Source of the DNA: a virus | IMG/VR virus record: IMGVR_UViG_3300046780_000286 | Location: 1-52,047 of that record | DNA length: 52,047 nt | Reading direction: 5' to 3' (one strand) | Part shown: positions 31,633 to 40,592 of the stretch, one piece after another | Layout: the number at the start of each line of letters is the position of its first letter | Position numbering within the stretch: the first letter of the stretch is position 1 | Notes under the pieces: model-generated | What the model was told of the DNA's origin: nothing | Database searches by the model: none | Seen by the model: the letters and a program-made list of their open reading frames with translations, nothing else | Program-made: the position numbers and the translations under genes

Positions 31633-32017
31633 TGGCGAGAGACTTTCGTTATTCAAGGGCGAAAAGGTTAAGCAATTACTTCCTAACCTTCTGTTGCTTA
31701 GTAGCAAAAGGAATAGCACAGCATGCTGGGCTATTTGAACTTTCTACTTTACACAACGGCGAACCCTTGTTGCCAAGTCTCTATTTATCGTTTCTCATGC
31801 CTTGCGTCGCTTAGGTATTGCGACTCGTTGCTCTTTTGTCGGGTCTTTCCCGCCACACAGTTTCGCTGCATGACCCGTTGAAGTTCCAACGGCCAACGTT
31901 CCCATTTGGCTTTGGCCATACTAGCTTTCTAGTCGGCACCTATGGGCCTTTCGCATCTTGTAAAGTTTAGGCAACCAACGGAACTAGTCCGCTCCGTTGG
32001 AAGTTTGCTTTGTTTAA
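31633..32017 (-). ncRNA. Large structured non-coding region A
   Basis: No gene fits this stretch on either strand. It is dense in perfect hairpins: AGGTTA/TAACCT with an enclosing TAAGCAA/TTGCTTA, GTCGC/GCGAC, CGGG-TCTTT-CCCG, ACTAG-CTTT-CTAGT, GCCAA/TTGGC and CCAACGGA/TCCGTTGG. It ends at a strong minus-strand terminator. It lies near tRNA-like genes, as GOLLD and ROOL RNAs do in other phages. The strand is inferred from the terminator. Confidence 0.6.
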
Positions 32018-32476
32018 CTAGGCGTTAACTGTCTCGCCCGTTGTCTCCGCTGACTTGTTTTCGGGCTTCGTCGCTTCTACGAGTCCGGCCGCAACTCGAC
32101 ACCATTCCGCTAGGTTTGCCGGTACCGATGGCCAAACTCCCCATGCCTCATTAAACACCAGCGAGTCCCTAGTGAACTGATACACGTTCAGTGGTCGTTC
32201 CGTGCCTTGTTTCACGGCGATGCTACCAAGCTCGAACTTGCGAGTATCGGCACCCTTAACGGTGCCGTCTTTGAGCTTGAGCTTGGCATATTTGCCGGAC
32301 TCATTCTTCGCCTTCGTTTTCGCGGGGTCAACGACTTCAAACTCGTATTGCCCCAATGCGCTGTGAACGGTGTTCAGTAGGCGTTTCTCGGCCGCTTCCG
32401 TTGCCTTGTCGTCATTCTTCACTACGCAAAGCGCGGCGATGGATGGGACAAGGTTGAAGTGCAATTTATGTGACAT
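32018..32476 (-). CDS. Hypothetical 152-aa protein between two structured RNAs
   Basis: It starts MSHKLHFNLVPSIAALCVV and has a charged middle (DPAKTKAKNESGKYAKLKLK) and a Thr/Glu-rich tail. A small OB- or beta-type DNA-binding fold is possible but not shown. It is first in the minus-strand arm and is flanked on both sides by large structured non-coding DNA. Confidence 0.6.
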   Translation of the reverse strand: MSHKLHFNLVPSIAALCVVKNDDKATEAAEKRLLNTVHSALGQYEFEVVDPAKTKAKNESGKYAKLKLKDGTVKGADTRKFELGSIAVKQGTERPLNVYQFTRDSLVFNEAWGVWPSVPANLAEWCRVAAGLVEATKPENKSAETTGETVNA

Positions 32477-32479
32477 AAC

Positions 32480-32930
32480 TTTTCAGGCTCTGCAATCCCT
32501 TTGGCTAGTGCTATCTCACGTCTATTTGACGCGCCATAGTCTATGCTCAACTGGTTGCCTGAACTTTACAATCTGCTCCGACAGTCCGATGCCTTGTTGC
32601 CAAGTCTGTTACTCGGCCCAAGGTCAAATTCCTGCCACGCTTTGGAAATAGGCTCTACTGCCCGGCCGTCGTGCTTGCGCCCGCTAGAATCATCATAGTC
32701 TAGCATTCCTCCGCACGCTGACACTATTTCACTCGCGTTTGGTTCCCGGTGGTTACGGGTTCCCTGCGTGTCAAAACTCACGCCAGCATTTAAGCGCGCT
32801 GGCTAATGACTCGCGCAGGGACTATCCCGCGCCGTCTTTTCGCTTCAAGACTTCTAACAGCACTCGCTGCTAAGGTCTGACAAAGAGGCTAAACTTGTTA
32901 GCCTCCGTTGTCAAATCTTAGTTCCTACAA
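32480..32930 (-). ncRNA. Large structured non-coding region B
   Basis: There is no credible gene in 450 nt. Hairpins include GAGGCTAA/TTAGCCTC, GCCAGC/GCTGGC, GCGC-(GGGA/TCCC)-GCGC, CCCG-GTGGTTA-CGGG inside TGACAC/GTGTCA, GCTAGA/TCTAGC, GTCTT/AAGAC and CGTC/GACG. It shares the 16-mer CCTTGTTGCCAAGTCT with region A (at 31768 and 32595). It may be a second ornate RNA, or region A and B may be one RNA split by the 152-aa gene. Confidence 0.55.
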
Positions 32931-33008
32931 AGCTAGCCTCACAACTACAAAGCAAAAACCGGCGATTACGAAACAAGCTCCAATAATTCCTATCTGCTCT
33001 ATTTTTTG

Positions 33009-33046
33009 CACGTCACGAAGCTAGAGTCTTTTTCTCGACGTGTCAA
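33009..33046 (-). promoter_or_regulatory. Putative early minus-strand promoter with inverted repeat
   Basis: On the minus strand TTGACA (33046-33041) is followed after 17 nt by TAGCTT. The element is bracketed by CACGTC/GACGTG arms (33009-33014 and 33037-33042), an operator-like arrangement. The -35 is perfect and the -10 is weak. It lies just upstream of region B. Confidence 0.4.
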
Positions 33047-33229
33047 AATCTTTTCGCGTTTATTTCACTCGCCCAGCTCTAACTTGTTCTCTAGCAATAT
33101 CTTGCCTAGGGCTAAAAATCTCACTTTAACTCGCGAATAAATTTGGCACGGTTCTAATTTCATTCCTTTGTTCACTCTACTTGCTTTCTTGGCTCATTTT
33201 CGTGCATTTTGCAAGATTTCTCACAAAAG

Positions 33230-33480
33230 AGAGTGTTTTTGCTTCATAAATGGCTGAAAGTGAAGGTTTTAGCTCTTTTTTCATTAAAAAAGTTCTAAAG
33301 GTTATAGGTTTTATATATATATATATATGTATATATATTTTAATATACTAGAATTCTTCTACTAATTATTTTATTATTTTATTTTCGCCTCTTTTGACAT
33401 TTCAAACTCCTTCTCAACAGAATCTTTTTAATCTTCTCACAAGTAAACTTACAAACGTGAATAAGTTCCATATAGGAACA
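33230..33480. other. AT-rich divergent region, replication origin candidate
   Basis: It separates the two transcription arms. It has a cruciform-forming repeat (TTTAG..CTTTTTT-CATT-AAAAAAG..CTAAA, 33268-33299), a nearly pure TA tract (33310-33352), and the palindrome GTTCC-ATATA-GGAAC (33465-33479). Such AT tracts act as DNA-unwinding elements. The rest of 33047-33751 has no gene I can support, only AT-rich sequence and likely promoters for both arms. Confidence 0.5.
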
Positions 33481-33751
33481 CAAGTCGTTACCTAGCAGAG
33501 ACTTAGCAAAGTCCTAACAAAGTAACATAACCATCTTGAGTAGCATACTCGTTGTGTTTTCATAAGTGAACAAGTCTGTCTCAATCCTAACTAACCCGCG
33601 CAAGATACTCATGATTGGGCTACACCAACCCCAGAAAGGCGATGCGGAATACTACTAATCGTTCTAAAAAATTTACATCAATTTTAGAAACCTAGGGACA
33701 TTAACAGCTAGAACCTATTGGCATAGATCATGCAAAGAAAACGTAGCAAAG

Positions 33752-34381
33752 ATGAAGATCATCAAAAGCACCGGTTCGGAAGAAGCCGTTACAATAGAAG
33801 ACTTGCGAGCATTCATGCCGGCGCCCAGTACGAATTTCAAATCGCGAGAGATTGAACAAGAAACCGAAAAGCCCTTAGTTGAAACAGCAGTCGAAGTAAC
33901 TGAACCCACCGGCGCCCTCCCCGCGCCCGTCGCCGTTTCAACAAGAAAACATCCCAACGTCGAAGCAATCGTCAACGCCTACGAAGGTGAAGGGATTTCG
34001 GTTGATAACATCGCACAGATGTTCGATTGGGAAGCTTCTCTCGTAAGGATCATTCTCGCACAAAAGTCCAAGCTATACCGAATCCAAGAGAATGTCAACA
34101 CTGATGGATCAAAATTCGAGTTAGTATCTGATGAAGACTTTTTCGAGATTAAAGATGCGTTTCTCACGATGGTTAAAAGCGAGAACGTTCTCAAACCCGC
34201 AGATCGAGCTAAGAATATGCGATGGCTTCTTGACGAGAAGAAGGGTCGCAATGATGCAATCAAAACCGCGCCCGTTACCAATAACATCGTTTCTCTTAAC
34301 CAGTTCATTAAGTCGAACCGTGAGAAGTACGAAAAACGGATCGAGCGATTGAGAGGCTCGAAAGAGGCCATTGAAGCATGA
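33752..34381 (+). CDS. terS: Terminase small subunit
   Basis: A 209-aa protein overlapping the large terminase by ATGA. Residues 70-115 (HPNVEAIVNAYEGEGISVDN and following) form a helix-turn-helix, as expected for packaging-site recognition. The C-terminal third is basic and helical (FIKSNREKYEKRIERLRGSK), suited to large-subunit contact. Assignment is by HTH, size and position; sequence identity to known subunits is not evident. Confidence 0.7.
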   Translation: MKIIKSTGSEEAVTIEDLRAFMPAPSTNFKSREIEQETEKPLVETAVEVTEPTGALPAPVAVSTRKHPNVEAIVNAYEGEGISVDNIAQMFDWEASLVRIILAQKSKLYRIQENVNTDGSKFELVSDEDFFEIKDAFLTMVKSENVLKPADRAKNMRWLLDEKKGRNDAIKTAPVTNNIVSLNQFIKSNREKYEKRIERLRGSKEAIEA

Positions 34382-36159
34382 GCTTCGACGCGAATGACTC
34401 TGAAGGTTTTGCAACGCATGACGAGTTTCTCTCGATCATGCGCAAAAAGATTGACGGGAACAATCATGTCGTGGAAGAACCTCCACCGGCGCGAGCAACC
34501 CGAAAAGCCAGCGAGAACATGGAGGTCCCCTCAAAAGGTCTCCATGATTTCTCCGGGAACAAAGAATATGAACCACTTGAATTCGCATCTGCTTACGAGT
34601 TCATGCTAACGTATCACGACGAGTTCGAGTTGTACGATTGGCAGATCGAGGAACTAGAAAGACTCTCCGGTTGGAACGAAGAAACTGGAACATACATCCA
34701 ACCTACGTCTGTCGAGCCAATGCAGTACTCTCTCGCAGCAGCAAACGGCTCTGGTAAGGATAACGTGCTCATAGCAGGATTTATCTTGTGGTTCTTAGCC
34801 ACTAAGACACACGGCCAAGTTCGTGTCACTTCTAACACCGCGGCACAAATCGACGCGCAGACATTCGCGCACGCGAAATACTATGCGCAGAAAATTAACC
34901 GCTCTGGAGTCTATGGCGAAGAGCTATTCCAAATTAAACACCTCCATATCGAATGTGAACGTACTGGGGCGAAATGCCTTATGTTCGTCACGAATGAAGC
35001 TGGACGCGCGGAAGGCTTTCACGCCAAGTTCGGAAACCCCTTTGCAGTTATCATCAACGAAGCTAAATCTATCGACGACGCCTTGTTTGGTGGATTTGTT
35101 CGTTACACAGGCTGGACGCATTGGATAGAAATCTCTTCAACAGGATACCGACGTGGACACTTCTACCGTAAATTTACTTCGCCAGAAGCTCTCTCATATC
35201 CGAAACCACTCCAATATGGCATTCTGTGGAATCGAAAAATCAAGGCTAGTGATTGCCCGCATATCATGTCGGGCAAAGCGCGAATCGCCGAGATCATGCG
35301 TGATTTCGGATCGGACAGCATCGAATACCATTCCGCAATCGCAAGCGAGTTCTCAGACGGGTCGTCAAATGACATTCTGATTAAGGGCAAGTACTGTGAA
35401 TATGCTGATCCAAAAGAAGACACATACGGATTACCGAAAGTCGCTGGTGTCGATTTATCTCTCGGCGGAGATGAAACCGTAGTGAGCATTTGGCAAGGAA
35501 ACTACAGGGTTGCACAAGTTTGTCTCAAGGAGCGCTACGAGCCCACGTTACACTTTCGTCTCATAGAGATTTTCAAAGAGCATGAACTCTTGCCGGAGAA
35601 CATCATCGCAGATGCAGGCGGTCTAGGAAAGCCAATCATCCACAGACTTGCTGAGGCAGGCTGGCCCGTTGACATGTTCAACTTCGGAGGTTCCGCTAGG
35701 AACAAATCGTACTACACGAACATCGGCGCCGAGCTATGGATGATAGTGAAAAGGCTAGTCGAGGAGAAGCTAATAGTCCTGCCAAGAATGGACTACAAAT
35801 TGCTAGAGCAATTAACCTCGCGTAGGTACGACACGTTGTCAGGGAAGATCAAACTTGAGTCGAAAGAAGATGTTCGTTCAAGAGGTGAGGATTCTCCCGA
35901 TCGTGCCGACGCGATGATAATGGCGTGGAGTCGTTATGATATTGATGCTTTTCGAGCTCTGGCGAAACCCGGATCGGTTAAAGGTGCTAAGCCGTTGCCG
36001 AATACGCGTACGGCGCCGGAGCCAGTCTCGTTCAATTTCCAAGCGATACAAGCTGAGATGGAACGGCGGCGAGAATCCGGCGCGGGAATTACTTTTGGTG
36101 GTCAACGTAGTAAACAACGTAGAGGAGGATTTATATGGGCTATGACAAATTGTCGATGA
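34378..36159 (+). CDS. terL: Terminase large subunit
   Basis: A 593-aa packaging motor. The Walker A loop is AANGSGKDN (121-129), with Asp in place of Ser/Thr. A VIINEAKSIDD strand takes the Walker B place (Asn-Glu rather than Asp-Glu). The nuclease domain begins GVDLSLGGDE and continues with IIADAGGLGKP and DRADAMIMAW near the end, the usual three acidic clusters. It converts procapsids to full heads together with the portal encoded downstream. Confidence 0.88.
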   Translation: MSFDANDSEGFATHDEFLSIMRKKIDGNNHVVEEPPPARATRKASENMEVPSKGLHDFSGNKEYEPLEFASAYEFMLTYHDEFELYDWQIEELERLSGWNEETGTYIQPTSVEPMQYSLAAANGSGKDNVLIAGFILWFLATKTHGQVRVTSNTAAQIDAQTFAHAKYYAQKINRSGVYGEELFQIKHLHIECERTGAKCLMFVTNEAGRAEGFHAKFGNPFAVIINEAKSIDDALFGGFVRYTGWTHWIEISSTGYRRGHFYRKFTSPEALSYPKPLQYGILWNRKIKASDCPHIMSGKARIAEIMRDFGSDSIEYHSAIASEFSDGSSNDILIKGKYCEYADPKEDTYGLPKVAGVDLSLGGDETVVSIWQGNYRVAQVCLKERYEPTLHFRLIEIFKEHELLPENIIADAGGLGKPIIHRLAEAGWPVDMFNFGGSARNKSYYTNIGAELWMIVKRLVEEKLIVLPRMDYKLLEQLTSRRYDTLSGKIKLESKEDVRSRGEDSPDRADAMIMAWSRYDIDAFRALAKPGSVKGAKPLPNTRTAPEPVSFNFQAIQAEMERRRESGAGITFGGQRSKQRRGGFIWAMTNCR

Positions 36160-36422
36160 AGAAAAGCAACAAGACACCTTTTAATGACAAGCAAGAAGCG
36201 AGTTCTGACAAAGGCGATCAGTCTCATGAATTCATAGATCGTTTCATCGAAGGACTTTCTAAAGAGGAAAAAACCTATGCTTGTGACAAACTGCAATCTG
36301 CGATCAATGAGGAAGATGGCGAGAGCGAATCTCCCATGATCGACATGGAAAAGCTCAAGTCATCCGATTTTGATCTGACTGATAAGAGCGACGACGCAGA
36401 AGAACTCGACGACGAGGCTTAA
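36135..36422 (+). CDS. Small acidic protein, 95 aa
   Basis: It has one of the strongest Shine-Dalgarno sequences in the genome (GAGGAGG before ATG) and overlaps the terminase end by 25 nt. The protein is charged, then strongly acidic at the C-terminus (DEA-rich, ending DDAEELDDEA). It may be a packaging or portal accessory. No family recognised. Confidence 0.6.
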   Translation: MGYDKLSMKKSNKTPFNDKQEASSDKGDQSHEFIDRFIEGLSKEEKTYACDKLQSAINEEDGESESPMIDMEKLKSSDFDLTDKSDDAEELDDEA

Positions 36423-36427
36423 TTTCT

Positions 36428-38308
36428 ATGAACGAACTCAACACCAACAGCGCCGGTGTCGCTGCAGTTCAAGCGCCGGCGATAATCTCTTTGTCGAACT
36501 TCTCGCGGTTTAAGCAGTACTTCACAACTCTCTACGAAGGATTCAATGAAAGTGTCATTAACGACCAGTGGAATGCTAGGAACATCCGGCGGCTGGAGGT
36601 CTCAGTCGATTCGCTCCAGCAGTCGGGCAAGCTCGAAGCAGACGAAACCTACATCCCCGTCCGAATCATTGACCGAAACGTCAAAGCGCGAATGCCTAGT
36701 CGACTTGCCTATCTCAAGTCAGCCAATCGCCTCGCCATCTTTGAAGCGCAATTCTCGCTCGAAGCCATCGATATCCAGCCCAACACCTCACGACTCGAAT
36801 CCGAATTCTGGCGAGTCCTCACCTACGACAACTGGGAAACATCCTACATCGCTTCCTCAGACGGAGCCGAGTTTGTCGGATGGAACTGGCTCGAAGTCCT
36901 CTACACGCCGACGGAAGGTTACGAAGGCCACTGCGGAATCTTCCAAGTCGGACGCGAAAACCTGATCTTCGACACCGGAGTAGATGACATTCAGAAATCT
37001 AAAATCGTCGTAAAGCGAATTCCGATCACACTTGTCACGCTTGCAGAATACGCAAAAGTCTTCGCGTTCAAGCCAGCATTCGTAGCGAAATTGATGGAGC
37101 AAGTCAATCTTGTCGATACCAATTCCGGGCCTGGGAGCGCGAGCTATGATAACGCAGATGACTCATGCATCTACATCTTTCGAGCATTTTGGAAAGAAGG
37201 CGGAGTTGTTAAAACCGCTTTCTACGCCGACGACCTAGAAGACTGGCTCAACGATCCGCACGATTTTTACAATGGCGTTGACAAGGAAGTTGAACAAGCT
37301 CCAGTAGTTCAGCCGGGTTCGCTAGTTCCAGAAGCCACGAAAGTCTGGCAAAAGGAACCTTCGCGAGAATATCCTTTCGTACCGGTTCTTAGGTCAATCA
37401 CAGAAGACTTGCGCATAGCACAGACACAGGGTTCCGTTTCGGCTGATTACGGAATCCAAGAAGCAGCTTGTTCCGTGTTCTCAGCACTGGTCAACATGGG
37501 CAATAGACACGCGCAGACCATGTGGTCGCCGGCTGGTGACAATTATGACAAGACCGGCGCTCCAAAGCAGCTTTCGATGAAGCTTGAACGCGGGCAAATT
37601 TGGGATCGTCCAATGGCTGCATTCTCCACGCCGCCACCAGACTCCACGCTTCCGAACATCATTCAAGCTCTTGAACAGTGCAACGCGCAGAATAACCAAC
37701 AGATCGCATGGGCAGTTAATAACCGTAAGGATTCTAGAAAAACCGCAACCGAAGTCGGCGAAGCGGCAAGGACTCAGTCCGAGATCAACTCGTCCGAGAC
37801 GTTCATGTTTAGCATGTGTCTTAGGCAAGCATGGTCTATGGCTTGGCCAATCATCCAGTCGCAAGCGTTGCAAGGATTGATTGTGTTTTGTCCCATGCCT
37901 GACGGTACGAACGACGTAGAGTTGATTCGCAAGTCCTACAAGCTCAAAGCCGCCGGCGATACTGATTACGTTGAGAAGCAAAAGACAATCGTGAACATGC
38001 AGCAAGACATGCCTACCATGTTGCCGACGCCGGCGGGGCCAATGTTCCTAACGCATTATCTTAGACTCAGATATCCTGCTGAAGCGGATACCTACATCAA
38101 AGCACTCGATGCACAACGTGCGCAAGAAGAACAACAAAAGAACGCTTTGTTGAAAACCGCCGTTACTGACCCGCACACAGGTGAACTCGAACCGGAGTTC
38201 CAGCCATATCAGGCACAAATCGCACAGATGCTAGCACCGAAGCAAGCTGGCGCTAAGACTAGTCAGCAACAACCCCAACAATCTCCCCCGCAGCAACAAG
38301 CAGCATAA
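36428..38308 (+). CDS. Portal protein
   Basis: A 626-aa protein between terminase and scaffold, the size of podoviral portals. It has a helical N-terminal stem (FSRFKQYFTTLYEGFNESVI), a beta-rich wing with LEVLYTPTEGYEGHCGIFQV, and a long helical C-terminus with a Gln/Pro-rich tail (QQQPQQSPPQQQ). Assignment rests on position, length and fold pattern. Confidence 0.75.
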   Translation: MNELNTNSAGVAAVQAPAIISLSNFSRFKQYFTTLYEGFNESVINDQWNARNIRRLEVSVDSLQQSGKLEADETYIPVRIIDRNVKARMPSRLAYLKSANRLAIFEAQFSLEAIDIQPNTSRLESEFWRVLTYDNWETSYIASSDGAEFVGWNWLEVLYTPTEGYEGHCGIFQVGRENLIFDTGVDDIQKSKIVVKRIPITLVTLAEYAKVFAFKPAFVAKLMEQVNLVDTNSGPGSASYDNADDSCIYIFRAFWKEGGVVKTAFYADDLEDWLNDPHDFYNGVDKEVEQAPVVQPGSLVPEATKVWQKEPSREYPFVPVLRSITEDLRIAQTQGSVSADYGIQEAACSVFSALVNMGNRHAQTMWSPAGDNYDKTGAPKQLSMKLERGQIWDRPMAAFSTPPPDSTLPNIIQALEQCNAQNNQQIAWAVNNRKDSRKTATEVGEAARTQSEINSSETFMFSMCLRQAWSMAWPIIQSQALQGLIVFCPMPDGTNDVELIRKSYKLKAAGDTDYVEKQKTIVNMQQDMPTMLPTPAGPMFLTHYLRLRYPAEADTYIKALDAQRAQEEQQKNALLKTAVTDPHTGELEPEFQPYQAQIAQMLAPKQAGAKTSQQQPQQSPPQQQAA

Positions 38309-38318
38309 AACAACAAAT

Positions 38319-38573
38319 ATGAATGTAACAATGAGAGACGCGATTGCGTCTGTAAAACCAGTAGAAGAAACATCGCCGAAGGAATTGACTGATTATCAGG
38401 TTTGGTTGACTCATCCACAGACGAAGCGATTTAAAGCTATGCTAGAATCTGCACGACAAGACTTTCTTGAACGCGCGGAAAAAGCCAACATGACTGATAA
38501 TGATGAACATGTCAAAGCTTGCCTTGCTTCGGCTCTGACTCTTAACAACATTATTCATATCAATCTCGTTTAA
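38319..38573 (+). CDS. Hypothetical 84-aa head-cluster protein
   Basis: A helical protein (MNVTMRDAIASVKPVEETSP, DYQVWLTHPQTKRFK). The leader is A-rich (AAAACAACAAAT). The stop overlaps the scaffold start (TAATG). Small genes at this place sometimes encode head accessory proteins. Confidence 0.6.
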   Translation: MNVTMRDAIASVKPVEETSPKELTDYQVWLTHPQTKRFKAMLESARQDFLERAEKANMTDNDEHVKACLASALTLNNIIHINLV

Positions 38574-39910
38574 TGAAAACCACCTCCTCCACTCCCTCCG
38601 CACCAGTCTCGCGTCCTGTTTCTAGGTCTAATCCAGTCTCTACTCCGGGACTCACAGAGCGAGACTTTGACCAAGACTCAACACACATCGGTAATGAAAC
38701 CACCAACCCAAGTGCTGGTAACATTGACTTGCTTAGCCTTGCTGACGGGCGCAGTAGCCAGTCTGACCCCGTGCGTCCCGACGGGCGTTCGCCGATTAAG
38801 ACTATCGATGCGAATGACTTGCGAAAGTCTGCGAAAGAAAAAGACCCGTTTAAGAAGTTAAAAGAACCCGAGCAAAAAGCACAGGATGATCCTAGTGCTG
38901 ATGGTGAGGAAGTCGTTGCTCAGGACAGCACCGATAGCAAAACTCTTGAAACCGCTGCCAAGACCTCGCTAGAACTTGAGCCAGTTCTAGACGACGAAAC
39001 TGAAACCGCTGCCGCGTCAGCTGAGAACGCAGCCGGTGCTGGTTCGGGTGACGGTGTTGTCAAACCTGACGAGAAGCGCGCTAGGGATTACTCACAGTTC
39101 AGCGATCCCGACTTCGTAGCCTACGCGAAAAAACTCCCCAACGACGCCTTCGCGAGACTCACGAAAAAGTTCCAAGACTTCGAGAAAGAAAAAACCGAAG
39201 TCAAGCAACTCAAGGAAGTCTTGGCAAAAGCGCCAACCGTGCCTTATGAACAAGAAGGCGGTTACGTCATGGACCCGAATTGGAAGAACGTCACAAACGC
39301 ATTCAACGCCTATCAGTACGAAGCGAACCACTGGGACGTACAGCGCGACAGGATCGAAGCCGGCGAAGCTTGGCAAGACTTCCGAGGCTTCGACAAGGAC
39401 GGCCAGCCAGTGCTCGTTACGATCGCTGCGCCGGAAAACGGCATCGTCAACAAGCAGCATCTTAAAGCGGTCGAGCGTGCCTATCTGAAAGCCGATTCTG
39501 ACTTGAATCGTACACGCGATTCGGCTGCTGGTTTGATTAACAATCACCAACAGCGCGTTCAGCAAAATCGCGCCGGCATGGCCGAAATGCGCAAGAAGCT
39601 GTTTCCAAAATCGCATGAGTTCGACAAGCTCGAAGGCGAAGACAAAAAGAACTTCAACCTAGCAGCGAGTCTGTTTGAGCCTCAATACAGAGAGAATCCA
39701 TTCGTCATCAACAACTGTCTCGCTTATGTCGAAATGGCTAAGTGGTCAGTTGCTGCGGCGAAAATCGGTGCTGAGAACAAACGTCTGAAAGCAATGCTCA
39801 ACGGCCAAAAAGCCTCAGGCAATATCTCGCTGCCGAGTTCGGCTAGTCCTGACAAGGACGGCTCAGAAGGTCCGATGATTAACCTGAGGAAACTTGCACA
39901 GGGGATGTAA
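38573..39910 (+). CDS. Scaffolding-like protein
   Basis: A 445-aa protein. The N-terminal ~175 residues are disordered and acidic, rich in Ser, Asp, Glu and Ala (ADGEEVVAQDSTDSKTLE). The rest is helical and charged (RLTKKFQDFEKEKTEVKQLK), the profile of podoviral scaffolds. It lies two genes before the capsid gene. No protease motif is seen. Confidence 0.65.
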   Translation: MKTTSSTPSAPVSRPVSRSNPVSTPGLTERDFDQDSTHIGNETTNPSAGNIDLLSLADGRSSQSDPVRPDGRSPIKTIDANDLRKSAKEKDPFKKLKEPEQKAQDDPSADGEEVVAQDSTDSKTLETAAKTSLELEPVLDDETETAAASAENAAGAGSGDGVVKPDEKRARDYSQFSDPDFVAYAKKLPNDAFARLTKKFQDFEKEKTEVKQLKEVLAKAPTVPYEQEGGYVMDPNWKNVTNAFNAYQYEANHWDVQRDRIEAGEAWQDFRGFDKDGQPVLVTIAAPENGIVNKQHLKAVERAYLKADSDLNRTRDSAAGLINNHQQRVQQNRAGMAEMRKKLFPKSHEFDKLEGEDKKNFNLAASLFEPQYRENPFVINNCLAYVEMAKWSVAAAKIGAENKRLKAMLNGQKASGNISLPSSASPDKDGSEGPMINLRKLAQGM

Positions 39911-39929
39911 CTCATAACACAACTAAATT

Positions 39930-40172
39930 ATGCCCGTACTTCATGGAGTCCTAGGACATGTCGGAACAATGCAGCAGCATGTTGCTCCACCTGAGCGCAC
40001 AGAGCCTTTGTTGCAAGCGGCTAATATGCTTGCCGGAATTGCCTGTCAGAAAATCAAAACCGTTTCCGAGCGAGAAGAACTTCTAGCCGATCTACAAACT
40101 TGGCTAAACAAACTGCGTAAGTTTGAGGAAGAACAGCAAGCGAAAACTATTGTTAGGCCTTTGATTCGTTAA
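39930..40172 (+). CDS. Hypothetical 80-aa protein
   Basis: A helical protein with LQTWLNKLRKFEEEQQAK and an N-terminal VLHGVLGHVGTMQQH. It sits between scaffold and capsid genes. Leader ACACAACTAAATT has no Shine-Dalgarno. Function unknown. Confidence 0.6.
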   Translation: MPVLHGVLGHVGTMQQHVAPPERTEPLLQAANMLAGIACQKIKTVSEREELLADLQTWLNKLRKFEEEQQAKTIVRPLIR

Positions 40173-40198
40173 GAACAAAAACAACAGTAATACAGCAT

Positions 40199-40525
40199 AT
40201 GAAAACATTGACAGAAGGACACAAGTACGAATTGGATCATTTTGAAAGCTTTGGATTACCTGGTTGCAAGGTACAGACTTTGCAGTTCATTGAGAAGATT
40301 CCAAAGTTCGGCTCGATGACAAACGAACTAACCACCGTTAATGATGGCACTACCAACGAGGAAGTTTTGCGTATGCTCATTGATCGTATGCAATACCTAC
40401 AAAATAAGTTTCCTTGTCGTGAGAATGCTTTGGTTATTACCAAACTTGAAGAGTCCTTGATGTGGCTAGAAAAACGCACAGCTGATCGTAAAAATCGTGG
40501 AGTCGAAGGTAAACAGCTCAAGTAA
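40199..40525 (+). CDS. Hypothetical 108-aa protein
   Basis: An alpha/beta protein starting MKTLTEGHKYELDHFESFG, with a helical end (ALVITKLEESLMWLEKRT). It belongs to the head cluster by position. A structured RNA and a promoter-like site follow it. Confidence 0.6.
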   Translation: MKTLTEGHKYELDHFESFGLPGCKVQTLQFIEKIPKFGSMTNELTTVNDGTTNEEVLRMLIDRMQYLQNKFPCRENALVITKLEESLMWLEKRTADRKNRGVEGKQLK

Positions 40526-40527
40526 AC

Positions 40528-40544
40528 TTGGCACGAATAAAGCT
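40528..40544 (+). promoter_or_regulatory. Sigma-54-like promoter ahead of the capsid gene
   Basis: It reads TTGGCACG, four bases, then AAGCT. The -24 part matches the sigma-54 consensus TTGGCACG exactly. GG (40530-40531) and GC (40542-40543) are separated by 10 nt, the required spacing. The -12 box is imperfect (AAGCT against TTGCA). It lies in the intergenic gap 187 nt before the capsid start, in a phage that encodes a sigma-54 activator. Confidence 0.45.
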
Positions 40545-40592
40545 AATCATCTCTCAAGCGATAAATTCGCAAACGACAATCGGAGTAAGTTA

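Noticed and set aside
33143-33158. A perfect -24 half site TTGGCACGG in the divergent region
   Set aside because: There is no GC at the required position 10 nt further on (it reads AT), so it is not a sigma-54 promoter by the standard rule.
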